Assembly (NCBI GenBank): GCA_902463875.1
Contig: CABQHR010000068.1
Span: 1-8,740, forward strand
From: an uncultured Collinsella sp.
GTDB lineage: Bacteria; Actinomycetota; Coriobacteriia; Coriobacteriales; Coriobacteriaceae
Direction of reading: 5' to 3'
Length of the DNA stretch: 8,740 bases
In this document: positions 1-7,659 of the stretch, piece by piece
How the letters are laid out: each line of letters starts with the position of its first letter
Numbering within the stretch: the stretch's first letter is position 1
Notes under the pieces: generated by a model
What the model was told of the DNA's origin: nothing
The model's database searches: none
The model's input: only the letters and a program-made list of their open reading frames with translations
Made by a program: the position numbers and the translations under genes

Positions 1-1327
1 CGAGCGTAGGCAGGCCCTCGAATACGCGACCATGGCCATGCGAGGTCAGCAGCTCGTGCTCTCGTGCGAGCAGACTCGCCAGATCGTGATGGGCACGAAG
101 GATATCGAGTGCCTCGGCAGGGCGCTCGGCAACCTCTGCCACGGCGGCGACCGGCGCAGCATCCACCACGCGGTAGAAGAGCTGCGCGAGCAGCGGCATC
201 AAGAACACCGTGATGGCGCCGGCGGCAACCATAACCGACGCGATGTCTTGCGACAGCGCGCCCGCGTTGACGGCAACGCTCGTCACGGCAACGATGATCG
301 GCAGCGCCGTGGTGCAGTACAGGGCAACGGTAATGCGACCGTACGCCGACACATCGCGCGTCGCAGGACAAATGCTCATAGAGATAAGAATGGGCACCGC
401 GCGAATGATCAGCAGCGCCACGATAAAGCCCACGAGTAGCCCGGGGCGCGATGCCACGGCCGTCAGATCGATCTTTGCGCCCGACACGGTAAAGAACACC
501 GGAATCAAAAAGCCGTAGGCCAGGCCGTCAAGCTTGGTCTCGAGCGTATGGTTGCCCTCGGGGATGATGTAGCGCAAGACAAAGCCAGCGGCAAAAGAAC
601 CCAACACGATGTCGAGATCAAAGACGGCCGAAAACGCCACGAGTGTGACCAGGATGAGCACCGTCAGGCGCACGAAGGTCTGCGACGTGGTATCGGCGCG
701 TTCCTCGACAAACGCAAAGAAGCGGCTGCCGACGCGCTTGGAGCGGCTTGGGACCACGGCCAGCAACACGCAAACCGCCGCAAACAAGCCAAGGATTACG
801 AGCGTTTGGATGCCAGTGCGGGCAGACAGCAACACCGACATAGCAAGCACGGGTCCAAGTTCGCCCCAGGTGCCATACGCGAGAATCGAGTCGCCCACGC
901 GCGTGCCGGTAAGCGAGCGCTCGCGCATGATGGGCACGAGCGTGCCGAGCGCCGTGGAGGTAAGAGCAAGCGTCACGGCGATACCGTCAAAATGGCTGAC
1001 CGAGAACCACGGGGTAAAGCGCACGGCGAGCCAGGCGATACCAAACGTGACGACCCACGTCGCCAAACCGTAGCGCCCCTCGACACCCGTGATGCTCTTG
1101 GGGTCGATCTCAAAGCCGGCAAGCAGGAACAAAAAGGCCAGACCGAGCTCGGACACCAGCGAGACCTCGGCATCTACATGGATGACGCCGAGCATATGGG
1201 GTCCCAGCACCGCGCCGAACACGAGCAGAAAGACCGTCTCGGGAACGGGTTTTCCAGGAATCGCCGAGGCGATAAAAGGACTCGCAAAGGCCACGAGTGC
1301 AATGATGGCGAGTGAAACGAATGCCAT
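1..1327 (-). CDS. CPA2-family cation:proton antiporter (3' end beyond window)
   Basis: An integral membrane antiporter that probably exchanges Na+ or K+ for protons, serving pH or ion balance. The reading frame starts at ATG 1327-1325, preceded by AGAAAGG 7 bases upstream, and stays open to the left edge, giving 442 residues without a stop. About 12-13 hydrophobic segments lie between residues 1 and 388, beginning with MAFVSLAIIALVAFASPF. Family landmarks are LGLAFLFLLAGFEID (61-75), ALTSTALGTLVPIMRE (121-136), LGSFAAGFVLRY (242-253) and PVFFTVSGAKIDL (276-288). The acidic ion-binding pair in the core, usually Asp-Asp or Gln-Asp in this superfamily, appears here as Gly155-Glu156 within GELGPVL. 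After the last helix a soluble tail rich in Ala, Glu and His begins (about 389 onward) and is cut off. It could carry a regulatory domain. The ion specificity cannot be read from the sequence. It is divergent from purL. Confidence 0.88.
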   Translation of the reverse strand, partial: MAFVSLAIIALVAFASPFIASAIPGKPVPETVFLLVFGAVLGPHMLGVIHVDAEVSLVSELGLAFLFLLAGFEIDPKSITGVEGRYGLATWVVTFGIAWLAVRFTPWFSVSHFDGIAVTLALTSTALGTLVPIMRERSLTGTRVGDSILAYGTWGELGPVLAMSVLLSARTGIQTLVILGLFAAVCVLLAVVPSRSKRVGSRFFAFVEERADTTSQTFVRLTVLILVTLVAFSAVFDLDIVLGSFAAGFVLRYIIPEGNHTLETKLDGLAYGFLIPVFFTVSGAKIDLTAVASRPGLLVGFIVALLIIRAVPILISMSICPATRDVSAYGRITVALYCTTALPIIVAVTSVAVNAGALSQDIASVMVAAGAITVFLMPLLAQLFYRVVDAAPVAAVAEVAERPAEALDILRAHHDLASLLAREHELLTSHGHGRVFEGLPTL

Positions 1328-1354
1328 GTGATGCCTTTCTCTTGTTTGCGCTTC

Positions 1355-1363
1355 ACTGTAGCA
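1355..1363 (-). promoter_or_regulatory. Extended -10 promoter candidate for the antiporter
   Basis: Read on the minus strand the sequence is TGCTACAGT: a TACAGT -10 hexamer (1360-1355) with the TGn extension directly upstream. It lies 27 bases before the antiporter ATG, implying a leader of roughly 20 bases that includes the AGAAAGG ribosome site. No good -35 hexamer is seen at 16-18 bases, which fits an extended -10 promoter. Inference from sequence only. Confidence 0.5.
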
Positions 1364-1396
1364 CCCTCGCCGTCCTCAACGCGCCGCGAGCTGTCG

Positions 1397-1402
1397 TATC
1401 AT
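1397..1402 (+). promoter_or_regulatory. Weak -10 candidate for purL
   Basis: TATCAT is the best -10-like hexamer before purL on the plus strand, and would give a leader of about 100 bases. The matching -35 position (about 1374-1379) holds no recognisable hexamer, so this is a tentative call. The divergent antiporter promoter lies about 35 bases away, so the two could influence each other. Confidence 0.3.
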
Positions 1403-1511
1403 AGTGAGGTTTACAAACATGTGGCTCAAGGCGACCGCAGGGCAGACCCCGCAAACCGACCGCTGCCGCATACCGTACCGTACGCCCAACCGATCAGGAA
1501 GGCAGGAACCA

Positions 1512-4500
1512 ATGGTCTCTCGTATCTACGTGGAGAAGAAACCCGGGTTCGACGTCGAGGCTCAGCAGCTCAAGGGCGAGCTGACCGAGATTCTCGGCAT
1601 CAAGGGCATCGAGGCCCTGAGGATCATCAACCGCTACGACGTCGAGGGCATCGACGAGGAGCTTTTCCGCTCCTGCGTGCCGACCGTCTTTAGCGAGCCC
1701 CAGGTCGATGTGACCTACGACGAGCTCCCCGCAAGCGACGGCGCCGTCTTTGCCGTCGAATTCCTGCCTGGCCAGTTTGACCAGCGCGCCGACTCCGCCA
1801 GCGAGTGCGTGCAGCTCATCAGCCAGGGCGAGCGCCCCGCCGTGCGCTCCGCCAAGGTCTATATGATCTCGGGCGCTCTGGACGAAGCCGCCGTCGAGGC
1901 CATCAAGCACTACGTGGTGAACCCCGTCGAGGCGCGCATCGCCTCGCTCGACCTGCCCAAGACACTGTACATGGAGACCCCCGAGCCTGCGCCCGTCGAG
2001 GTGCTCGACGGCTTCCGCGAGCTCGACGAGGCCGGCCTTGCCGCCTTTATCTCCGAGCGCGGTCTTGCCATGGACGAGGCGGACATCGCCTTCTGCCAGC
2101 AGTACTTCCGCGATGAGGATCGCGACCCCACCATCACCGAGATCCGCGTGATCGACACCTACTGGTCCGATCACTGCCGCCACACCACCTTCGGCACCGT
2201 CCTGGACGACGTGACGATCGACGACGCCGTGGTGCATCAGGCCTTCGACCGCTACATGGAAATGCGCCACGAGCTCGGTCGCGACGCCAAACCCGTCTGC
2301 CTCATGGACATGGGCACCATCGGCGCCAAGTACCTTAAGAAGACCGGCGTCATGACCGATGTCGACGAGTCCGAGGAGATCAACGCCTGCACCGTCAAGG
2401 TGAAGGTCGATGTCGATGGCGAGGACCAGGACTGGCTGTTCCTCTTTAAGAACGAGACCCACAACCACCCGACCGAAATCGAGCCCTTCGGCGGTGCCGC
2501 TACCTGCGTGGGCGGCGCTATCCGTGACCCGCTCTCGGGCCGCAGCTACGTGTACCAGGCCATGCGCGTCACCGGCGCCGGCGACCCCACCGTCCCGGTT
2601 TCCGAGACGCTCGAGGGCAAGCTGCCGCAGCGCAAGCTCGTGACCACTGCTGCCGCCGGCTACTCCAGCTACGGCAACCAGATCGGCCTTGCCACCGGTC
2701 AGGTCAACGAACTCTATCACCCCGGCTACGTGGCCAAGCGCATGGAGGTCGGCGCCGTCGTGGGCGCTACCCCGGCAAACCACGTGCGTCGCGAGTGCCC
2801 CGCCCCCACCGACAAAATCATCCTGCTGGGCGGCCGCACCGGCCGTGACGGCATCGGCGGTGCCACTGGCTCCTCCAAGACCCAGAACACCGAGTCCATC
2901 GAGACCTCGGGCGCCGAGGTCCAGAAGGGCAACGCCCCGGTCGAGCGCAAACTGCAGCGTCTGTTCCGCCGCGGCGACGCCTGCCGCCTGATCAAGCGCT
3001 GCAACGACTTTGGCGCCGGCGGCGTCTCGGTCGCCGTAGGCGAGCTTGCCGACGGCCTGTACGTCGACCTGGACACCGTGACCAAGAAGTACGACGGCCT
3101 GGACGGCACCGAGCTCGCTATCTCCGAGTCCCAGGAGCGCATGGCCTGCGCCGTCGCCGACGGTGATGTCGAGGAGTTCATGGGTTACGCCGCCGAGGAG
3201 AACCTCGAGGCGACCGTTATCGCCGAGGTTACCGCCGAGCCGCGCATGCGCATGGCCTGGAACGGCGTCGCCATCGTCGACCTATCCCGCGAGTTCCTCA
3301 ACTCCAACGGTGCACCCAAGCACCAGGTCGCCCACGTCTGCGCCCGCAGCGTGTGGCAGCCCAGCTGGGCCGGCACCACGCTTGCCGAGCGCATGACCTC
3401 GCTGGTCACCGACCTCAACGTCGCCTCCAACAAGGGCCTTTCCGAACGCTTCGACTCCACCATCGGTGCCGCGACCGTGCTCATGCCCTTTGGCGGCAAG
3501 ACGCAGCTCACCCCCAGCTCGGCTATGGTCGCCAAGTTCCCCGTGGACGGCGAGACCACCACGGCAAGCGCTATGGCATGGGGCTTCAACCCCTACCTGA
3601 TGGAGGCCGACCAGTTTGCGGGCGCTTACCTGTCCGTGGTCGAGTCCATCGCCAAGCTCGTAGCCGCCGGCTTTGAGCACAAGCGCGCCTACCTCTCCTT
3701 CCAGGAATACTTCGAGCGTCTGCGCACCGAGGCCGAGCGTTGGGGCAAGCCCATGGCAGCCGTCCTAGGCGCCCTTATGGCCCAGGTCGACCTGGGTGCC
3801 GGCGCCATCGGCGGCAAGGACTCCATGAGCGGCTCGTTTGAGGACGAGGCCGGCGAGCTCAACGTTCCGCCGACCCTGATCAGCTTCGCTGTTGCCGTGG
3901 GTAAGGCCGCCCGTGCCGTCTCGCCCGAGTTCAAGGGCCTCACGCACCGCGTCGTCCGCATCGCCCCCGCCACCTACGGCGAGGATTACCGCCCCGACGC
4001 CCAGCAGCTGCTCGCCGCGTTTGACGCCGTCGAGGCGCTCACCGCCAACGGCAACGCCCTGGCCATCTCCACGCCCGGCTACGGCTGCGGCGCCGAGAGC
4101 CTCTTTAAAATGTGCGTCGGCAACCAGATCGGTATCGAGCTTGCCGAGGATGTGGACGTGGAGAGCGTCTTCACCCCGCTCTACGGTAGCTTTATCGTCG
4201 AGCTCGCCGAGGATGCCGAGCTGCCCGAGGTCGCCGACGGCGTTGTCGTCGAGCCCCTGGGCACCACCGTCGAGGGCTATGTCATCGACACCGGCTCCGA
4301 GGTCATCGAGCTCGCCGAGCTCCAGGAGGCCTGGGAGAGCGGCATCGAGGGCGTCTTCGCCTACCGCAGCGCCGGCGAGACCCCCGAGGTCGAGACCATC
4401 GACTTCCGCGCCAAGGATATCCACGTGTACGGCGGCGCCAAGATCGCCCGCCCGCGCGTGATCATCCCCGTGTTCCCCGGCAACAACTGCGAGTACGACA

Positions 4501-5258
4501 GCGCCCGCGCCTTCCGTGCCGCCGGTGCCGAGGCCGACACCTTCGTGATCAACAACCTCACGCCCGAGGCCGTCGCCGAGAGCACCCACGAGCTTGCCCG
4601 CCGCATCCGTACAAGCCAGATCGTTATGATCCCCGGCGGCTTCTCGGGCGGCGACGAGCCCGACGGCTCTGCCAAGTTCATCACGGCGTTCTTCCGCGCT
4701 CCCGAGGTCACCGAGGCAGTCCGCGACCTGCTCAAGGCCCGCGATGGCCTGATGCTGGGAATCTGCAACGGCTTCCAGGCCCTGATCAAGCTCGGCCTGG
4801 TGCCCTACGGCGACATCGTCGACGCCACGCCCGATGCGCCCACGTTGACGTTCAACACCATCGGTCGCCACCAGAGCCGTCTGGTGCGCACCCGCATCTC
4901 GTCCAACCTGTCCCCGTGGCTGTCGCAGTGCAGCCTGGACGACCCCTACACCGTCGCCATCAGTCACGGCGAGGGCCGCTTCGTCGCTAACGACGAGGTG
5001 CTCGCCCAGCTTATCGCCAACGGCCAGGTCGCCACGCAGTACGTGGGCGAGGACGGCAAGCCCAGCATGGATCTTTCCGTCAACCCCAACGGCTCCGCAC
5101 TCGCCATCGAGGGCATCACGAGCCCCGACGGCCGCGTCCTGGGCAAGATGGGCCACGCCGAGCGTCGCGGCGACAACCTGTACCGCAACGTACCCGAGCA
5201 TGTCCCCGGCGATAAGTTCATGCCGATCTTTGAGAGCGGCGTAGCCTACTTCGCCTAA
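1512..5258 (+). CDS. purL: Phosphoribosylformylglycinamidine synthase, single-chain (PurL-PurQ fusion)
   Basis: Cytosolic enzyme of de novo purine synthesis that converts FGAR, glutamine and ATP to FGAM, glutamate, ADP and phosphate. The 1248 residues carry both halves in one chain. An N-terminal PurS-like region (about 1-160) is followed by the AIR-synthase-type domains with YWSDHCRHTTF (217-227), NETHNHP (314-320), CNDFGAGGVSVAVGE (497-511), GAIGGKDSM (764-772) and GYGCGAESLFK (856-866). The C-terminal class I glutaminase (about 980-1248) starts at RPRVIIPVFPGNN and has nucleophile Cys1085 in GICNGFQ, SHGEGRF (His1152) and GHAER (His1215, Glu1217). The length and the opening RIYVEKKPGFDVEA fit the Clostridium/Streptococcus-type clade of about 1240 residues, not the proteobacterial 1295-residue type. 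I chose ATG 1512 because AGGAAGG (1496-1502) and AGGA (1504-1507) precede it; an upstream in-frame ATG at 1404 would add 36 residues unlike the family. No other purine genes are adjacent. Confidence 0.97.
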   Translation: MVSRIYVEKKPGFDVEAQQLKGELTEILGIKGIEALRIINRYDVEGIDEELFRSCVPTVFSEPQVDVTYDELPASDGAVFAVEFLPGQFDQRADSASECVQLISQGERPAVRSAKVYMISGALDEAAVEAIKHYVVNPVEARIASLDLPKTLYMETPEPAPVEVLDGFRELDEAGLAAFISERGLAMDEADIAFCQQYFRDEDRDPTITEIRVIDTYWSDHCRHTTFGTVLDDVTIDDAVVHQAFDRYMEMRHELGRDAKPVCLMDMGTIGAKYLKKTGVMTDVDESEEINACTVKVKVDVDGEDQDWLFLFKNETHNHPTEIEPFGGAATCVGGAIRDPLSGRSYVYQAMRVTGAGDPTVPVSETLEGKLPQRKLVTTAAAGYSSYGNQIGLATGQVNELYHPGYVAKRMEVGAVVGATPANHVRRECPAPTDKIILLGGRTGRDGIGGATGSSKTQNTESIETSGAEVQKGNAPVERKLQRLFRRGDACRLIKRCNDFGAGGVSVAVGELADGLYVDLDTVTKKYDGLDGTELAISESQERMACAVADGDVEEFMGYAAEENLEATVIAEVTAEPRMRMAWNGVAIVDLSREFLNSNGAPKHQVAHVCARSVWQPSWAGTTLAERMTSLVTDLNVASNKGLSERFDSTIGAATVLMPFGGKTQLTPSSAMVAKFPVDGETTTASAMAWGFNPYLMEADQFAGAYLSVVESIAKLVAAGFEHKRAYLSFQEYFERLRTEAERWGKPMAAVLGALMAQVDLGAGAIGGKDSMSGSFEDEAGELNVPPTLISFAVAVGKAARAVSPEFKGLTHRVVRIAPATYGEDYRPDAQQLLAAFDAVEALTANGNALAISTPGYGCGAESLFKMCVGNQIGIELAEDVDVESVFTPLYGSFIVELAEDAELPEVADGVVVEPLGTTVEGYVIDTGSEVIELAELQEAWESGIEGVFAYRSAGETPEVETIDFRAKDIHVYGGAKIARPRVIIPVFPGNNCEYDSARAFRAAGAEADTFVINNLTPEAVAESTHELARRIRTSQIVMIPGGFSGGDEPDGSAKFITAFFRAPEVTEAVRDLLKARDGLMLGICNGFQALIKLGLVPYGDIVDATPDAPTLTFNTIGRHQSRLVRTRISSNLSPWLSQCSLDDPYTVAISHGEGRFVANDEVLAQLIANGQVATQYVGEDGKPSMDLSVNPNGSALAIEGITSPDGRVLGKMGHAERRGDNLYRNVPEHVPGDKFMPIFESGVAYFA

Positions 5259-5273
5259 AGCTTTCCCATCGGG

Positions 5274-5279
5274 TACAAT
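5274..5279 (+). promoter_or_regulatory. Isolated TACAAT -10-like hexamer between purL and its terminator
   Basis: TACAAT, flanked by GGG and CCC, sits 15 bases after the purL stop and 17 bases before the terminator stem. It is a near-consensus -10 element but no clear -35 hexamer is seen 16-18 bases upstream. If active, the transcript would begin near 5286 and run through the terminator hairpin before reaching the EamA gene. It may equally be chance. Confidence 0.3.
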
Positions 5280-5295
5280 CCCCTCGGGTAACATC

Positions 5296-5332
5296 ACCCG
5301 CCACCGGCACACCCGGTGGCGGGTTCTTTTTT
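5296..5332 (+). terminator. Strong intrinsic terminator after purL
   Basis: A perfect 12-bp stem, ACCCGCCACCGG (5296-5307) with CCGGTGGCGGGT (5313-5324), encloses a 5-base loop and is followed by a T-rich run, TTCTTTTTT, to 5332. It begins 37 bases after the purL stop and ends 25 bases before the EamA start, so it should separate the two genes. CGGGT at 5285-5289 can also pair with the first five bases of the left arm. Confidence 0.9.
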
Positions 5333-5357
5333 GCTTCGCGCATACAGGAAGGACACC

Positions 5358-6293
5358 ATGGAAAGCCGCAAGCCGTATCTCGCCACCCTACCCGGACTCA
5401 TCCTGGGCTGCCTTGTTTGTTGCGCGCTCTGGGGATCGGCTTTCCCCTGCATCAAAATCGGCTATGCGCTCTTTGGCATCCCCGCGCACGATAGCGCCTC
5501 GCAGCTGCTCTTCGCGGGTCTGCGCTTCACCCTTGCCGGCATGCTGGTCATTGTTGGCATGAGTGTGGCCCAGCGCCGTCCGCTCGTTCCGCAAGCGCGC
5601 GACATCAAGCCCATCCTCACGTTGTCGCTCTTCCAGACTATCGGCCAGTACTTCTTTTTCTACCTGGGACTCTCGCGCGCCAGCGCCATGTCGAGCTCCA
5701 TCATCGAGGCCAGCGCCAACTTCCTAGCCATCCTCTTTGCCGCCCTGGCGTTTCGCACCGAAAAGCTCGATGTGGCCAAGGTGCTCGGCTGTGTGCTGGG
5801 CTTTGCCGGTGTCGCGCTCGTCAACCTTTCGAGCGCGGATGGCACCTTTGGCTTTACGCTCGACGGCGAGGGCTTTATCTTGGCTTCCACGGTTGCGGGC
5901 GCCCTGTCGACCTGCCTCATCGGTATCTTCTCGCGCGAGCATGACGGCGTCCTGCTCGCCGGCTGGCAGTTTTTAGTCGGTGGTCTGGTCCTTACCGCCA
6001 TCGGGTTTTTAATGGGCGGCACGTTATCCCCCACCGCAATCGCCCCCGCTATCGCACTCATCATTTATATGGCACTTATTTCTGCCGTCGCGTACTCGCT
6101 GTGGTCCCGCCTGCTTGCCGTCAACCCCGTCAGCCGCGTCTCGGTCTTTGGGTTTATGAATCCCGTCTTTGGTGTGCTGCTGAGCGCGCTGCTGCTCGGC
6201 GAGGGCGCTGGCACGAGCCCCGTTACCGTCATCGTTGCCCTGCTGTTGGTCTGCGGCGGCATCATCATCGTCAACAAACCCAAAAAGGCCTAA
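5358..6293 (+). CDS. EamA/DMT-superfamily transporter
   Basis: An inner-membrane permease of the drug/metabolite transporter superfamily; members usually export amino acids or other metabolites, or drugs. The substrate cannot be told here. The 311 residues hold ten hydrophobic segments in two five-helix EamA repeats, the usual length and layout. First-repeat hallmarks are ALWGSAFPCIKIGY (23-36), LRFTLAGMLV (55-64), the conserved patch after helix 3 from SRASAMSSSIIEASANFLA (106-124), and helix 5, VLGCVLGFAGVALVNL (142-157). The second repeat ends with MNPVFGVLLSALLLGE (267-282) and GGIIIVNKPKK. ATG 5358 is chosen for its AGGAAGGA site at 5346-5353; an upstream GTG at 5316 lies inside the terminator stem. 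It follows purL on the same strand but behind a strong terminator, so co-transcription would be read-through only. It ends with its own terminator and is convergent with the diguanylate cyclase gene. Confidence 0.93.
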   Translation: MESRKPYLATLPGLILGCLVCCALWGSAFPCIKIGYALFGIPAHDSASQLLFAGLRFTLAGMLVIVGMSVAQRRPLVPQARDIKPILTLSLFQTIGQYFFFYLGLSRASAMSSSIIEASANFLAILFAALAFRTEKLDVAKVLGCVLGFAGVALVNLSSADGTFGFTLDGEGFILASTVAGALSTCLIGIFSREHDGVLLAGWQFLVGGLVLTAIGFLMGGTLSPTAIAPAIALIIYMALISAVAYSLWSRLLAVNPVSRVSVFGFMNPVFGVLLSALLLGEGAGTSPVTVIVALLLVCGGIIIVNKPKKA

Positions 6294-6359
6294 CGAACTG
6301 CCCTTATTTAGCAGAGGGGATTCACATACTTTAGTTTAATGGAGTACATCGATGAGCTG

Positions 6360-6395
6360 AGGGGCGCCACGCACGCCAGCGCGCGCCCCTTTTTT
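6360..6395 (+). terminator. Intrinsic terminator after the EamA gene
   Basis: AGGGGCGC (6360-6367) pairs with GCGCCCCT (6383-6390) around a 15-base loop, and T6390 starts a run of six T ending at 6395. It lies 66 bases after the EamA stop. The T-run touches the end of the convergent gene at 6396. On the minus strand the hairpin is followed by CAGCTCATC, with no T-run, so it should work in one direction only. The stretch 6294-6359 is more AT-rich and holds no other feature I can support. Confidence 0.82.
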
Positions 6396-7538
6396 CTAGC
6401 GTATCTGGACGCCGGCTTTCTTTTTTTCGGCCTTGACGCGGTAGAGCTCCGCATCGGCAGCGCGAAGTAAGTCTTGCCAGGTATCAACACTATCGCCAAC
6501 CCGCGCGTAACCGATGGACATCCGCAATGCATACGGCACCTCGGCACGAGCGAGCTCGTCGTTAATCGCCGAACACAGGTCCATGATGTCCTGCTCCGCC
6601 GTCGTCTTTTGAAGCACCACGAACTCATCGCCGCCATAACGTGCGATAAAGCCACCAGACGCCGAGCAGACCTCTTTGAGCGTAGCAGATACGACCTGGA
6701 GGGCATGGTCGCCCTCCACATGTCCATAGCGATCGTTAATCTGCTTAAAGCCGTCGGCGTCCATCATAAGCAGATACACATCTTCGGCCTGATCCACATT
6801 TGAGAACAGCGACAGCATATAGGTCTCAAAACGGTTGCGGTTGTTGAGGCCAGTCAACGGGTCGGTCGAGATCAGCTGCTCCTGGTAGATGATGTAGAGC
6901 AGCAGGATGCTCAGCGTTATACCGACGCAAAGGCCCGGTACCGAAAACAAAATCTGGAAGGTACCACCCACCAGAGCGGGAACCGCAAAAAAGGCGAGGG
7001 TGCGATAAATGGCCTTCTTTTGCAGGCTTTCGACTTTTCGAGCCTGAATAAAGGCATGCAAGGACGTATATATGACGTAGCAGTAGCTCACGATAGGCTG
7101 AATCATATAAAGCGCTCCGCGACGATATACGCCCTGCGCATCGATATAGAACATAGTGTGCGTCCAGTAGCTGGTAAATGCCAGCACGACCACCAATGCG
7201 GTTGGCAACGTTAAAAGTACCACCCTGTAGGGCGTGGTCAGGAGCCGTGAGCCCTGCATCGTCTCGGAATAGAAAAACCAAATGAGGCACGCGATGGCGA
7301 ACAGCGAAAACGAAACCGCGTTGGAAATCCAGTTGGCCGTGATGCCTACAGGAGTGCTCACGCCGTCCGAGAGCGTCCAGATCATATCGAAGAAAATGTA
7401 GGCAGCAGACGTATAGCCCAGCATGCTAAACAAAAGTTGCTGGGTGCTCGAGAACAAGGAGCGGCGGCTTCGTGCGGCAAGCCCGATAAGAATAATCATG
7501 CACAGCAGGAATATCTCGATCTTGAGTGCCTTAACCAC
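6396..7538 (-). CDS. Membrane-bound diguanylate cyclase (GGDEF domain)
   Basis: Predicted to make cyclic di-GMP from two GTP, in response to an unknown signal sensed at the membrane. The 380 residues begin with about seven hydrophobic segments (roughly 7-22, 36-56, 68-90, 103-125, 144-166, 180-196, 200-216), followed by a cytosolic GGDEF domain from DPLTGLNNR (226-234) to the C-terminus. Metal and substrate residues are present: MMDADGFKQIND with Asp260 and Asp262, and an intact RYGGDEF with GGDEF at 302-306. The RxxD inhibitory site normally five residues before GGDEF is absent, so product inhibition through that site is not expected. The sensor region matches no named domain I recognise. 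GTG 7538-7536 is chosen because AAGGGA lies 9 bases upstream; an in-frame TTG at 7556 has no visible ribosome site. The gene is convergent with the EamA gene and downstream of kdgT on the same strand. Its base composition looks less GC-rich than purL. Confidence 0.92.
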   Translation of the reverse strand: MVKALKIEIFLLCMIILIGLAARSRRSLFSSTQQLLFSMLGYTSAAYIFFDMIWTLSDGVSTPVGITANWISNAVSFSLFAIACLIWFFYSETMQGSRLLTTPYRVVLLTLPTALVVVLAFTSYWTHTMFYIDAQGVYRRGALYMIQPIVSYCYVIYTSLHAFIQARKVESLQKKAIYRTLAFFAVPALVGGTFQILFSVPGLCVGITLSILLLYIIYQEQLISTDPLTGLNNRNRFETYMLSLFSNVDQAEDVYLLMMDADGFKQINDRYGHVEGDHALQVVSATLKEVCSASGGFIARYGGDEFVVLQKTTAEQDIMDLCSAINDELARAEVPYALRMSIGYARVGDSVDTWQDLLRAADAELYRVKAEKKKAGVQIR

Positions 7539-7601
7539 TAGACGCCATCCCTTCAATATCCAAGTGGTCAGAATCGCCCGAATCGCGTCTGGGCAACAAA
7601 C

Positions 7602-7621
7602 ACCCCCTACTCCGCAGGGGT
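7602..7621. repeat. Short inverted repeat in the cyclase leader
   Basis: CCCCT (7604-7608) pairs with AGGGG (7616-7620) around a 7-base loop; ACCCC (7602-7606) with GGGGT (7617-7621) is an alternative register. It falls in the presumed 5' leader of the cyclase mRNA, about 65 bases before the GTG. No T-run follows it on either strand, so it is not a terminator. Any role is unknown. Confidence 0.4.
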
Positions 7622-7628
7622 AATGGGA

Positions 7629-7659
7629 ATAATAGCAGAGCGCCCGAACGTTACTGCAA
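7629..7659 (-). promoter_or_regulatory. Extended -10 promoter candidate for the diguanylate cyclase
   Basis: On the minus strand TGCTATTAT gives a TATTAT -10 hexamer (7634-7629) with a TGn extension. A TTGCAG -35-like hexamer lies at 7659-7654, with a long 19-base spacer, which the extended -10 could make up for. It would give a leader of about 85 bases before the GTG start, and would let the cyclase be expressed separately from kdgT. Confidence 0.5.

Noticed and set aside
548..1315. Plus-strand open frame of 255 codons within the antiporter region
   Set aside because: Its translation is an Arg/His/Lys-rich low-complexity string, whereas the minus-strand frame gives a coherent multi-helix antiporter with family motifs and a ribosome site.
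1475..1488. Tandem ACCGT/CGTAC repeats in the purL leader
   Set aside because: Only about two short units; too small to call a repeat or binding site.
1404..1511. Upstream in-frame ATG giving purL 36 extra residues
   Set aside because: The added residues do not resemble the family N-terminus, and ATG 1512 has a strong AGGAAGG site and starts exactly where the conserved N-terminus begins.
1403..1511. Known purine-related riboswitch before purL
   Set aside because: I searched by eye for ZTP (CCGCCTGGGC-type core), guanine, PRPP and THF riboswitch hallmarks and found none.
1494..2783. Long open frame (429 codons) on the strand opposite purL
   Set aside because: It lies wholly antisense to a clear purL coding sequence, its translation is low-complexity Gly/Val/Asp/Leu/His-rich, and such frames are common opposite GC-rich genes.
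3765..5312. Long open frame (515 codons) on the strand opposite the 3' half of purL
   Set aside because: Same reasons: antisense to conserved glutaminase and synthetase motifs, biased composition, no ribosome site or family resemblance.
6341..6472. Small plus-strand frame starting at ATG 6341
   Set aside because: No ribosome site, and it runs through the terminator hairpin and into the antisense of the cyclase gene.
7554..7556. TTG as the cyclase start
   Set aside because: No ribosome binding site upstream; the GTG at 7538-7536 has AAGGGA at a workable distance.
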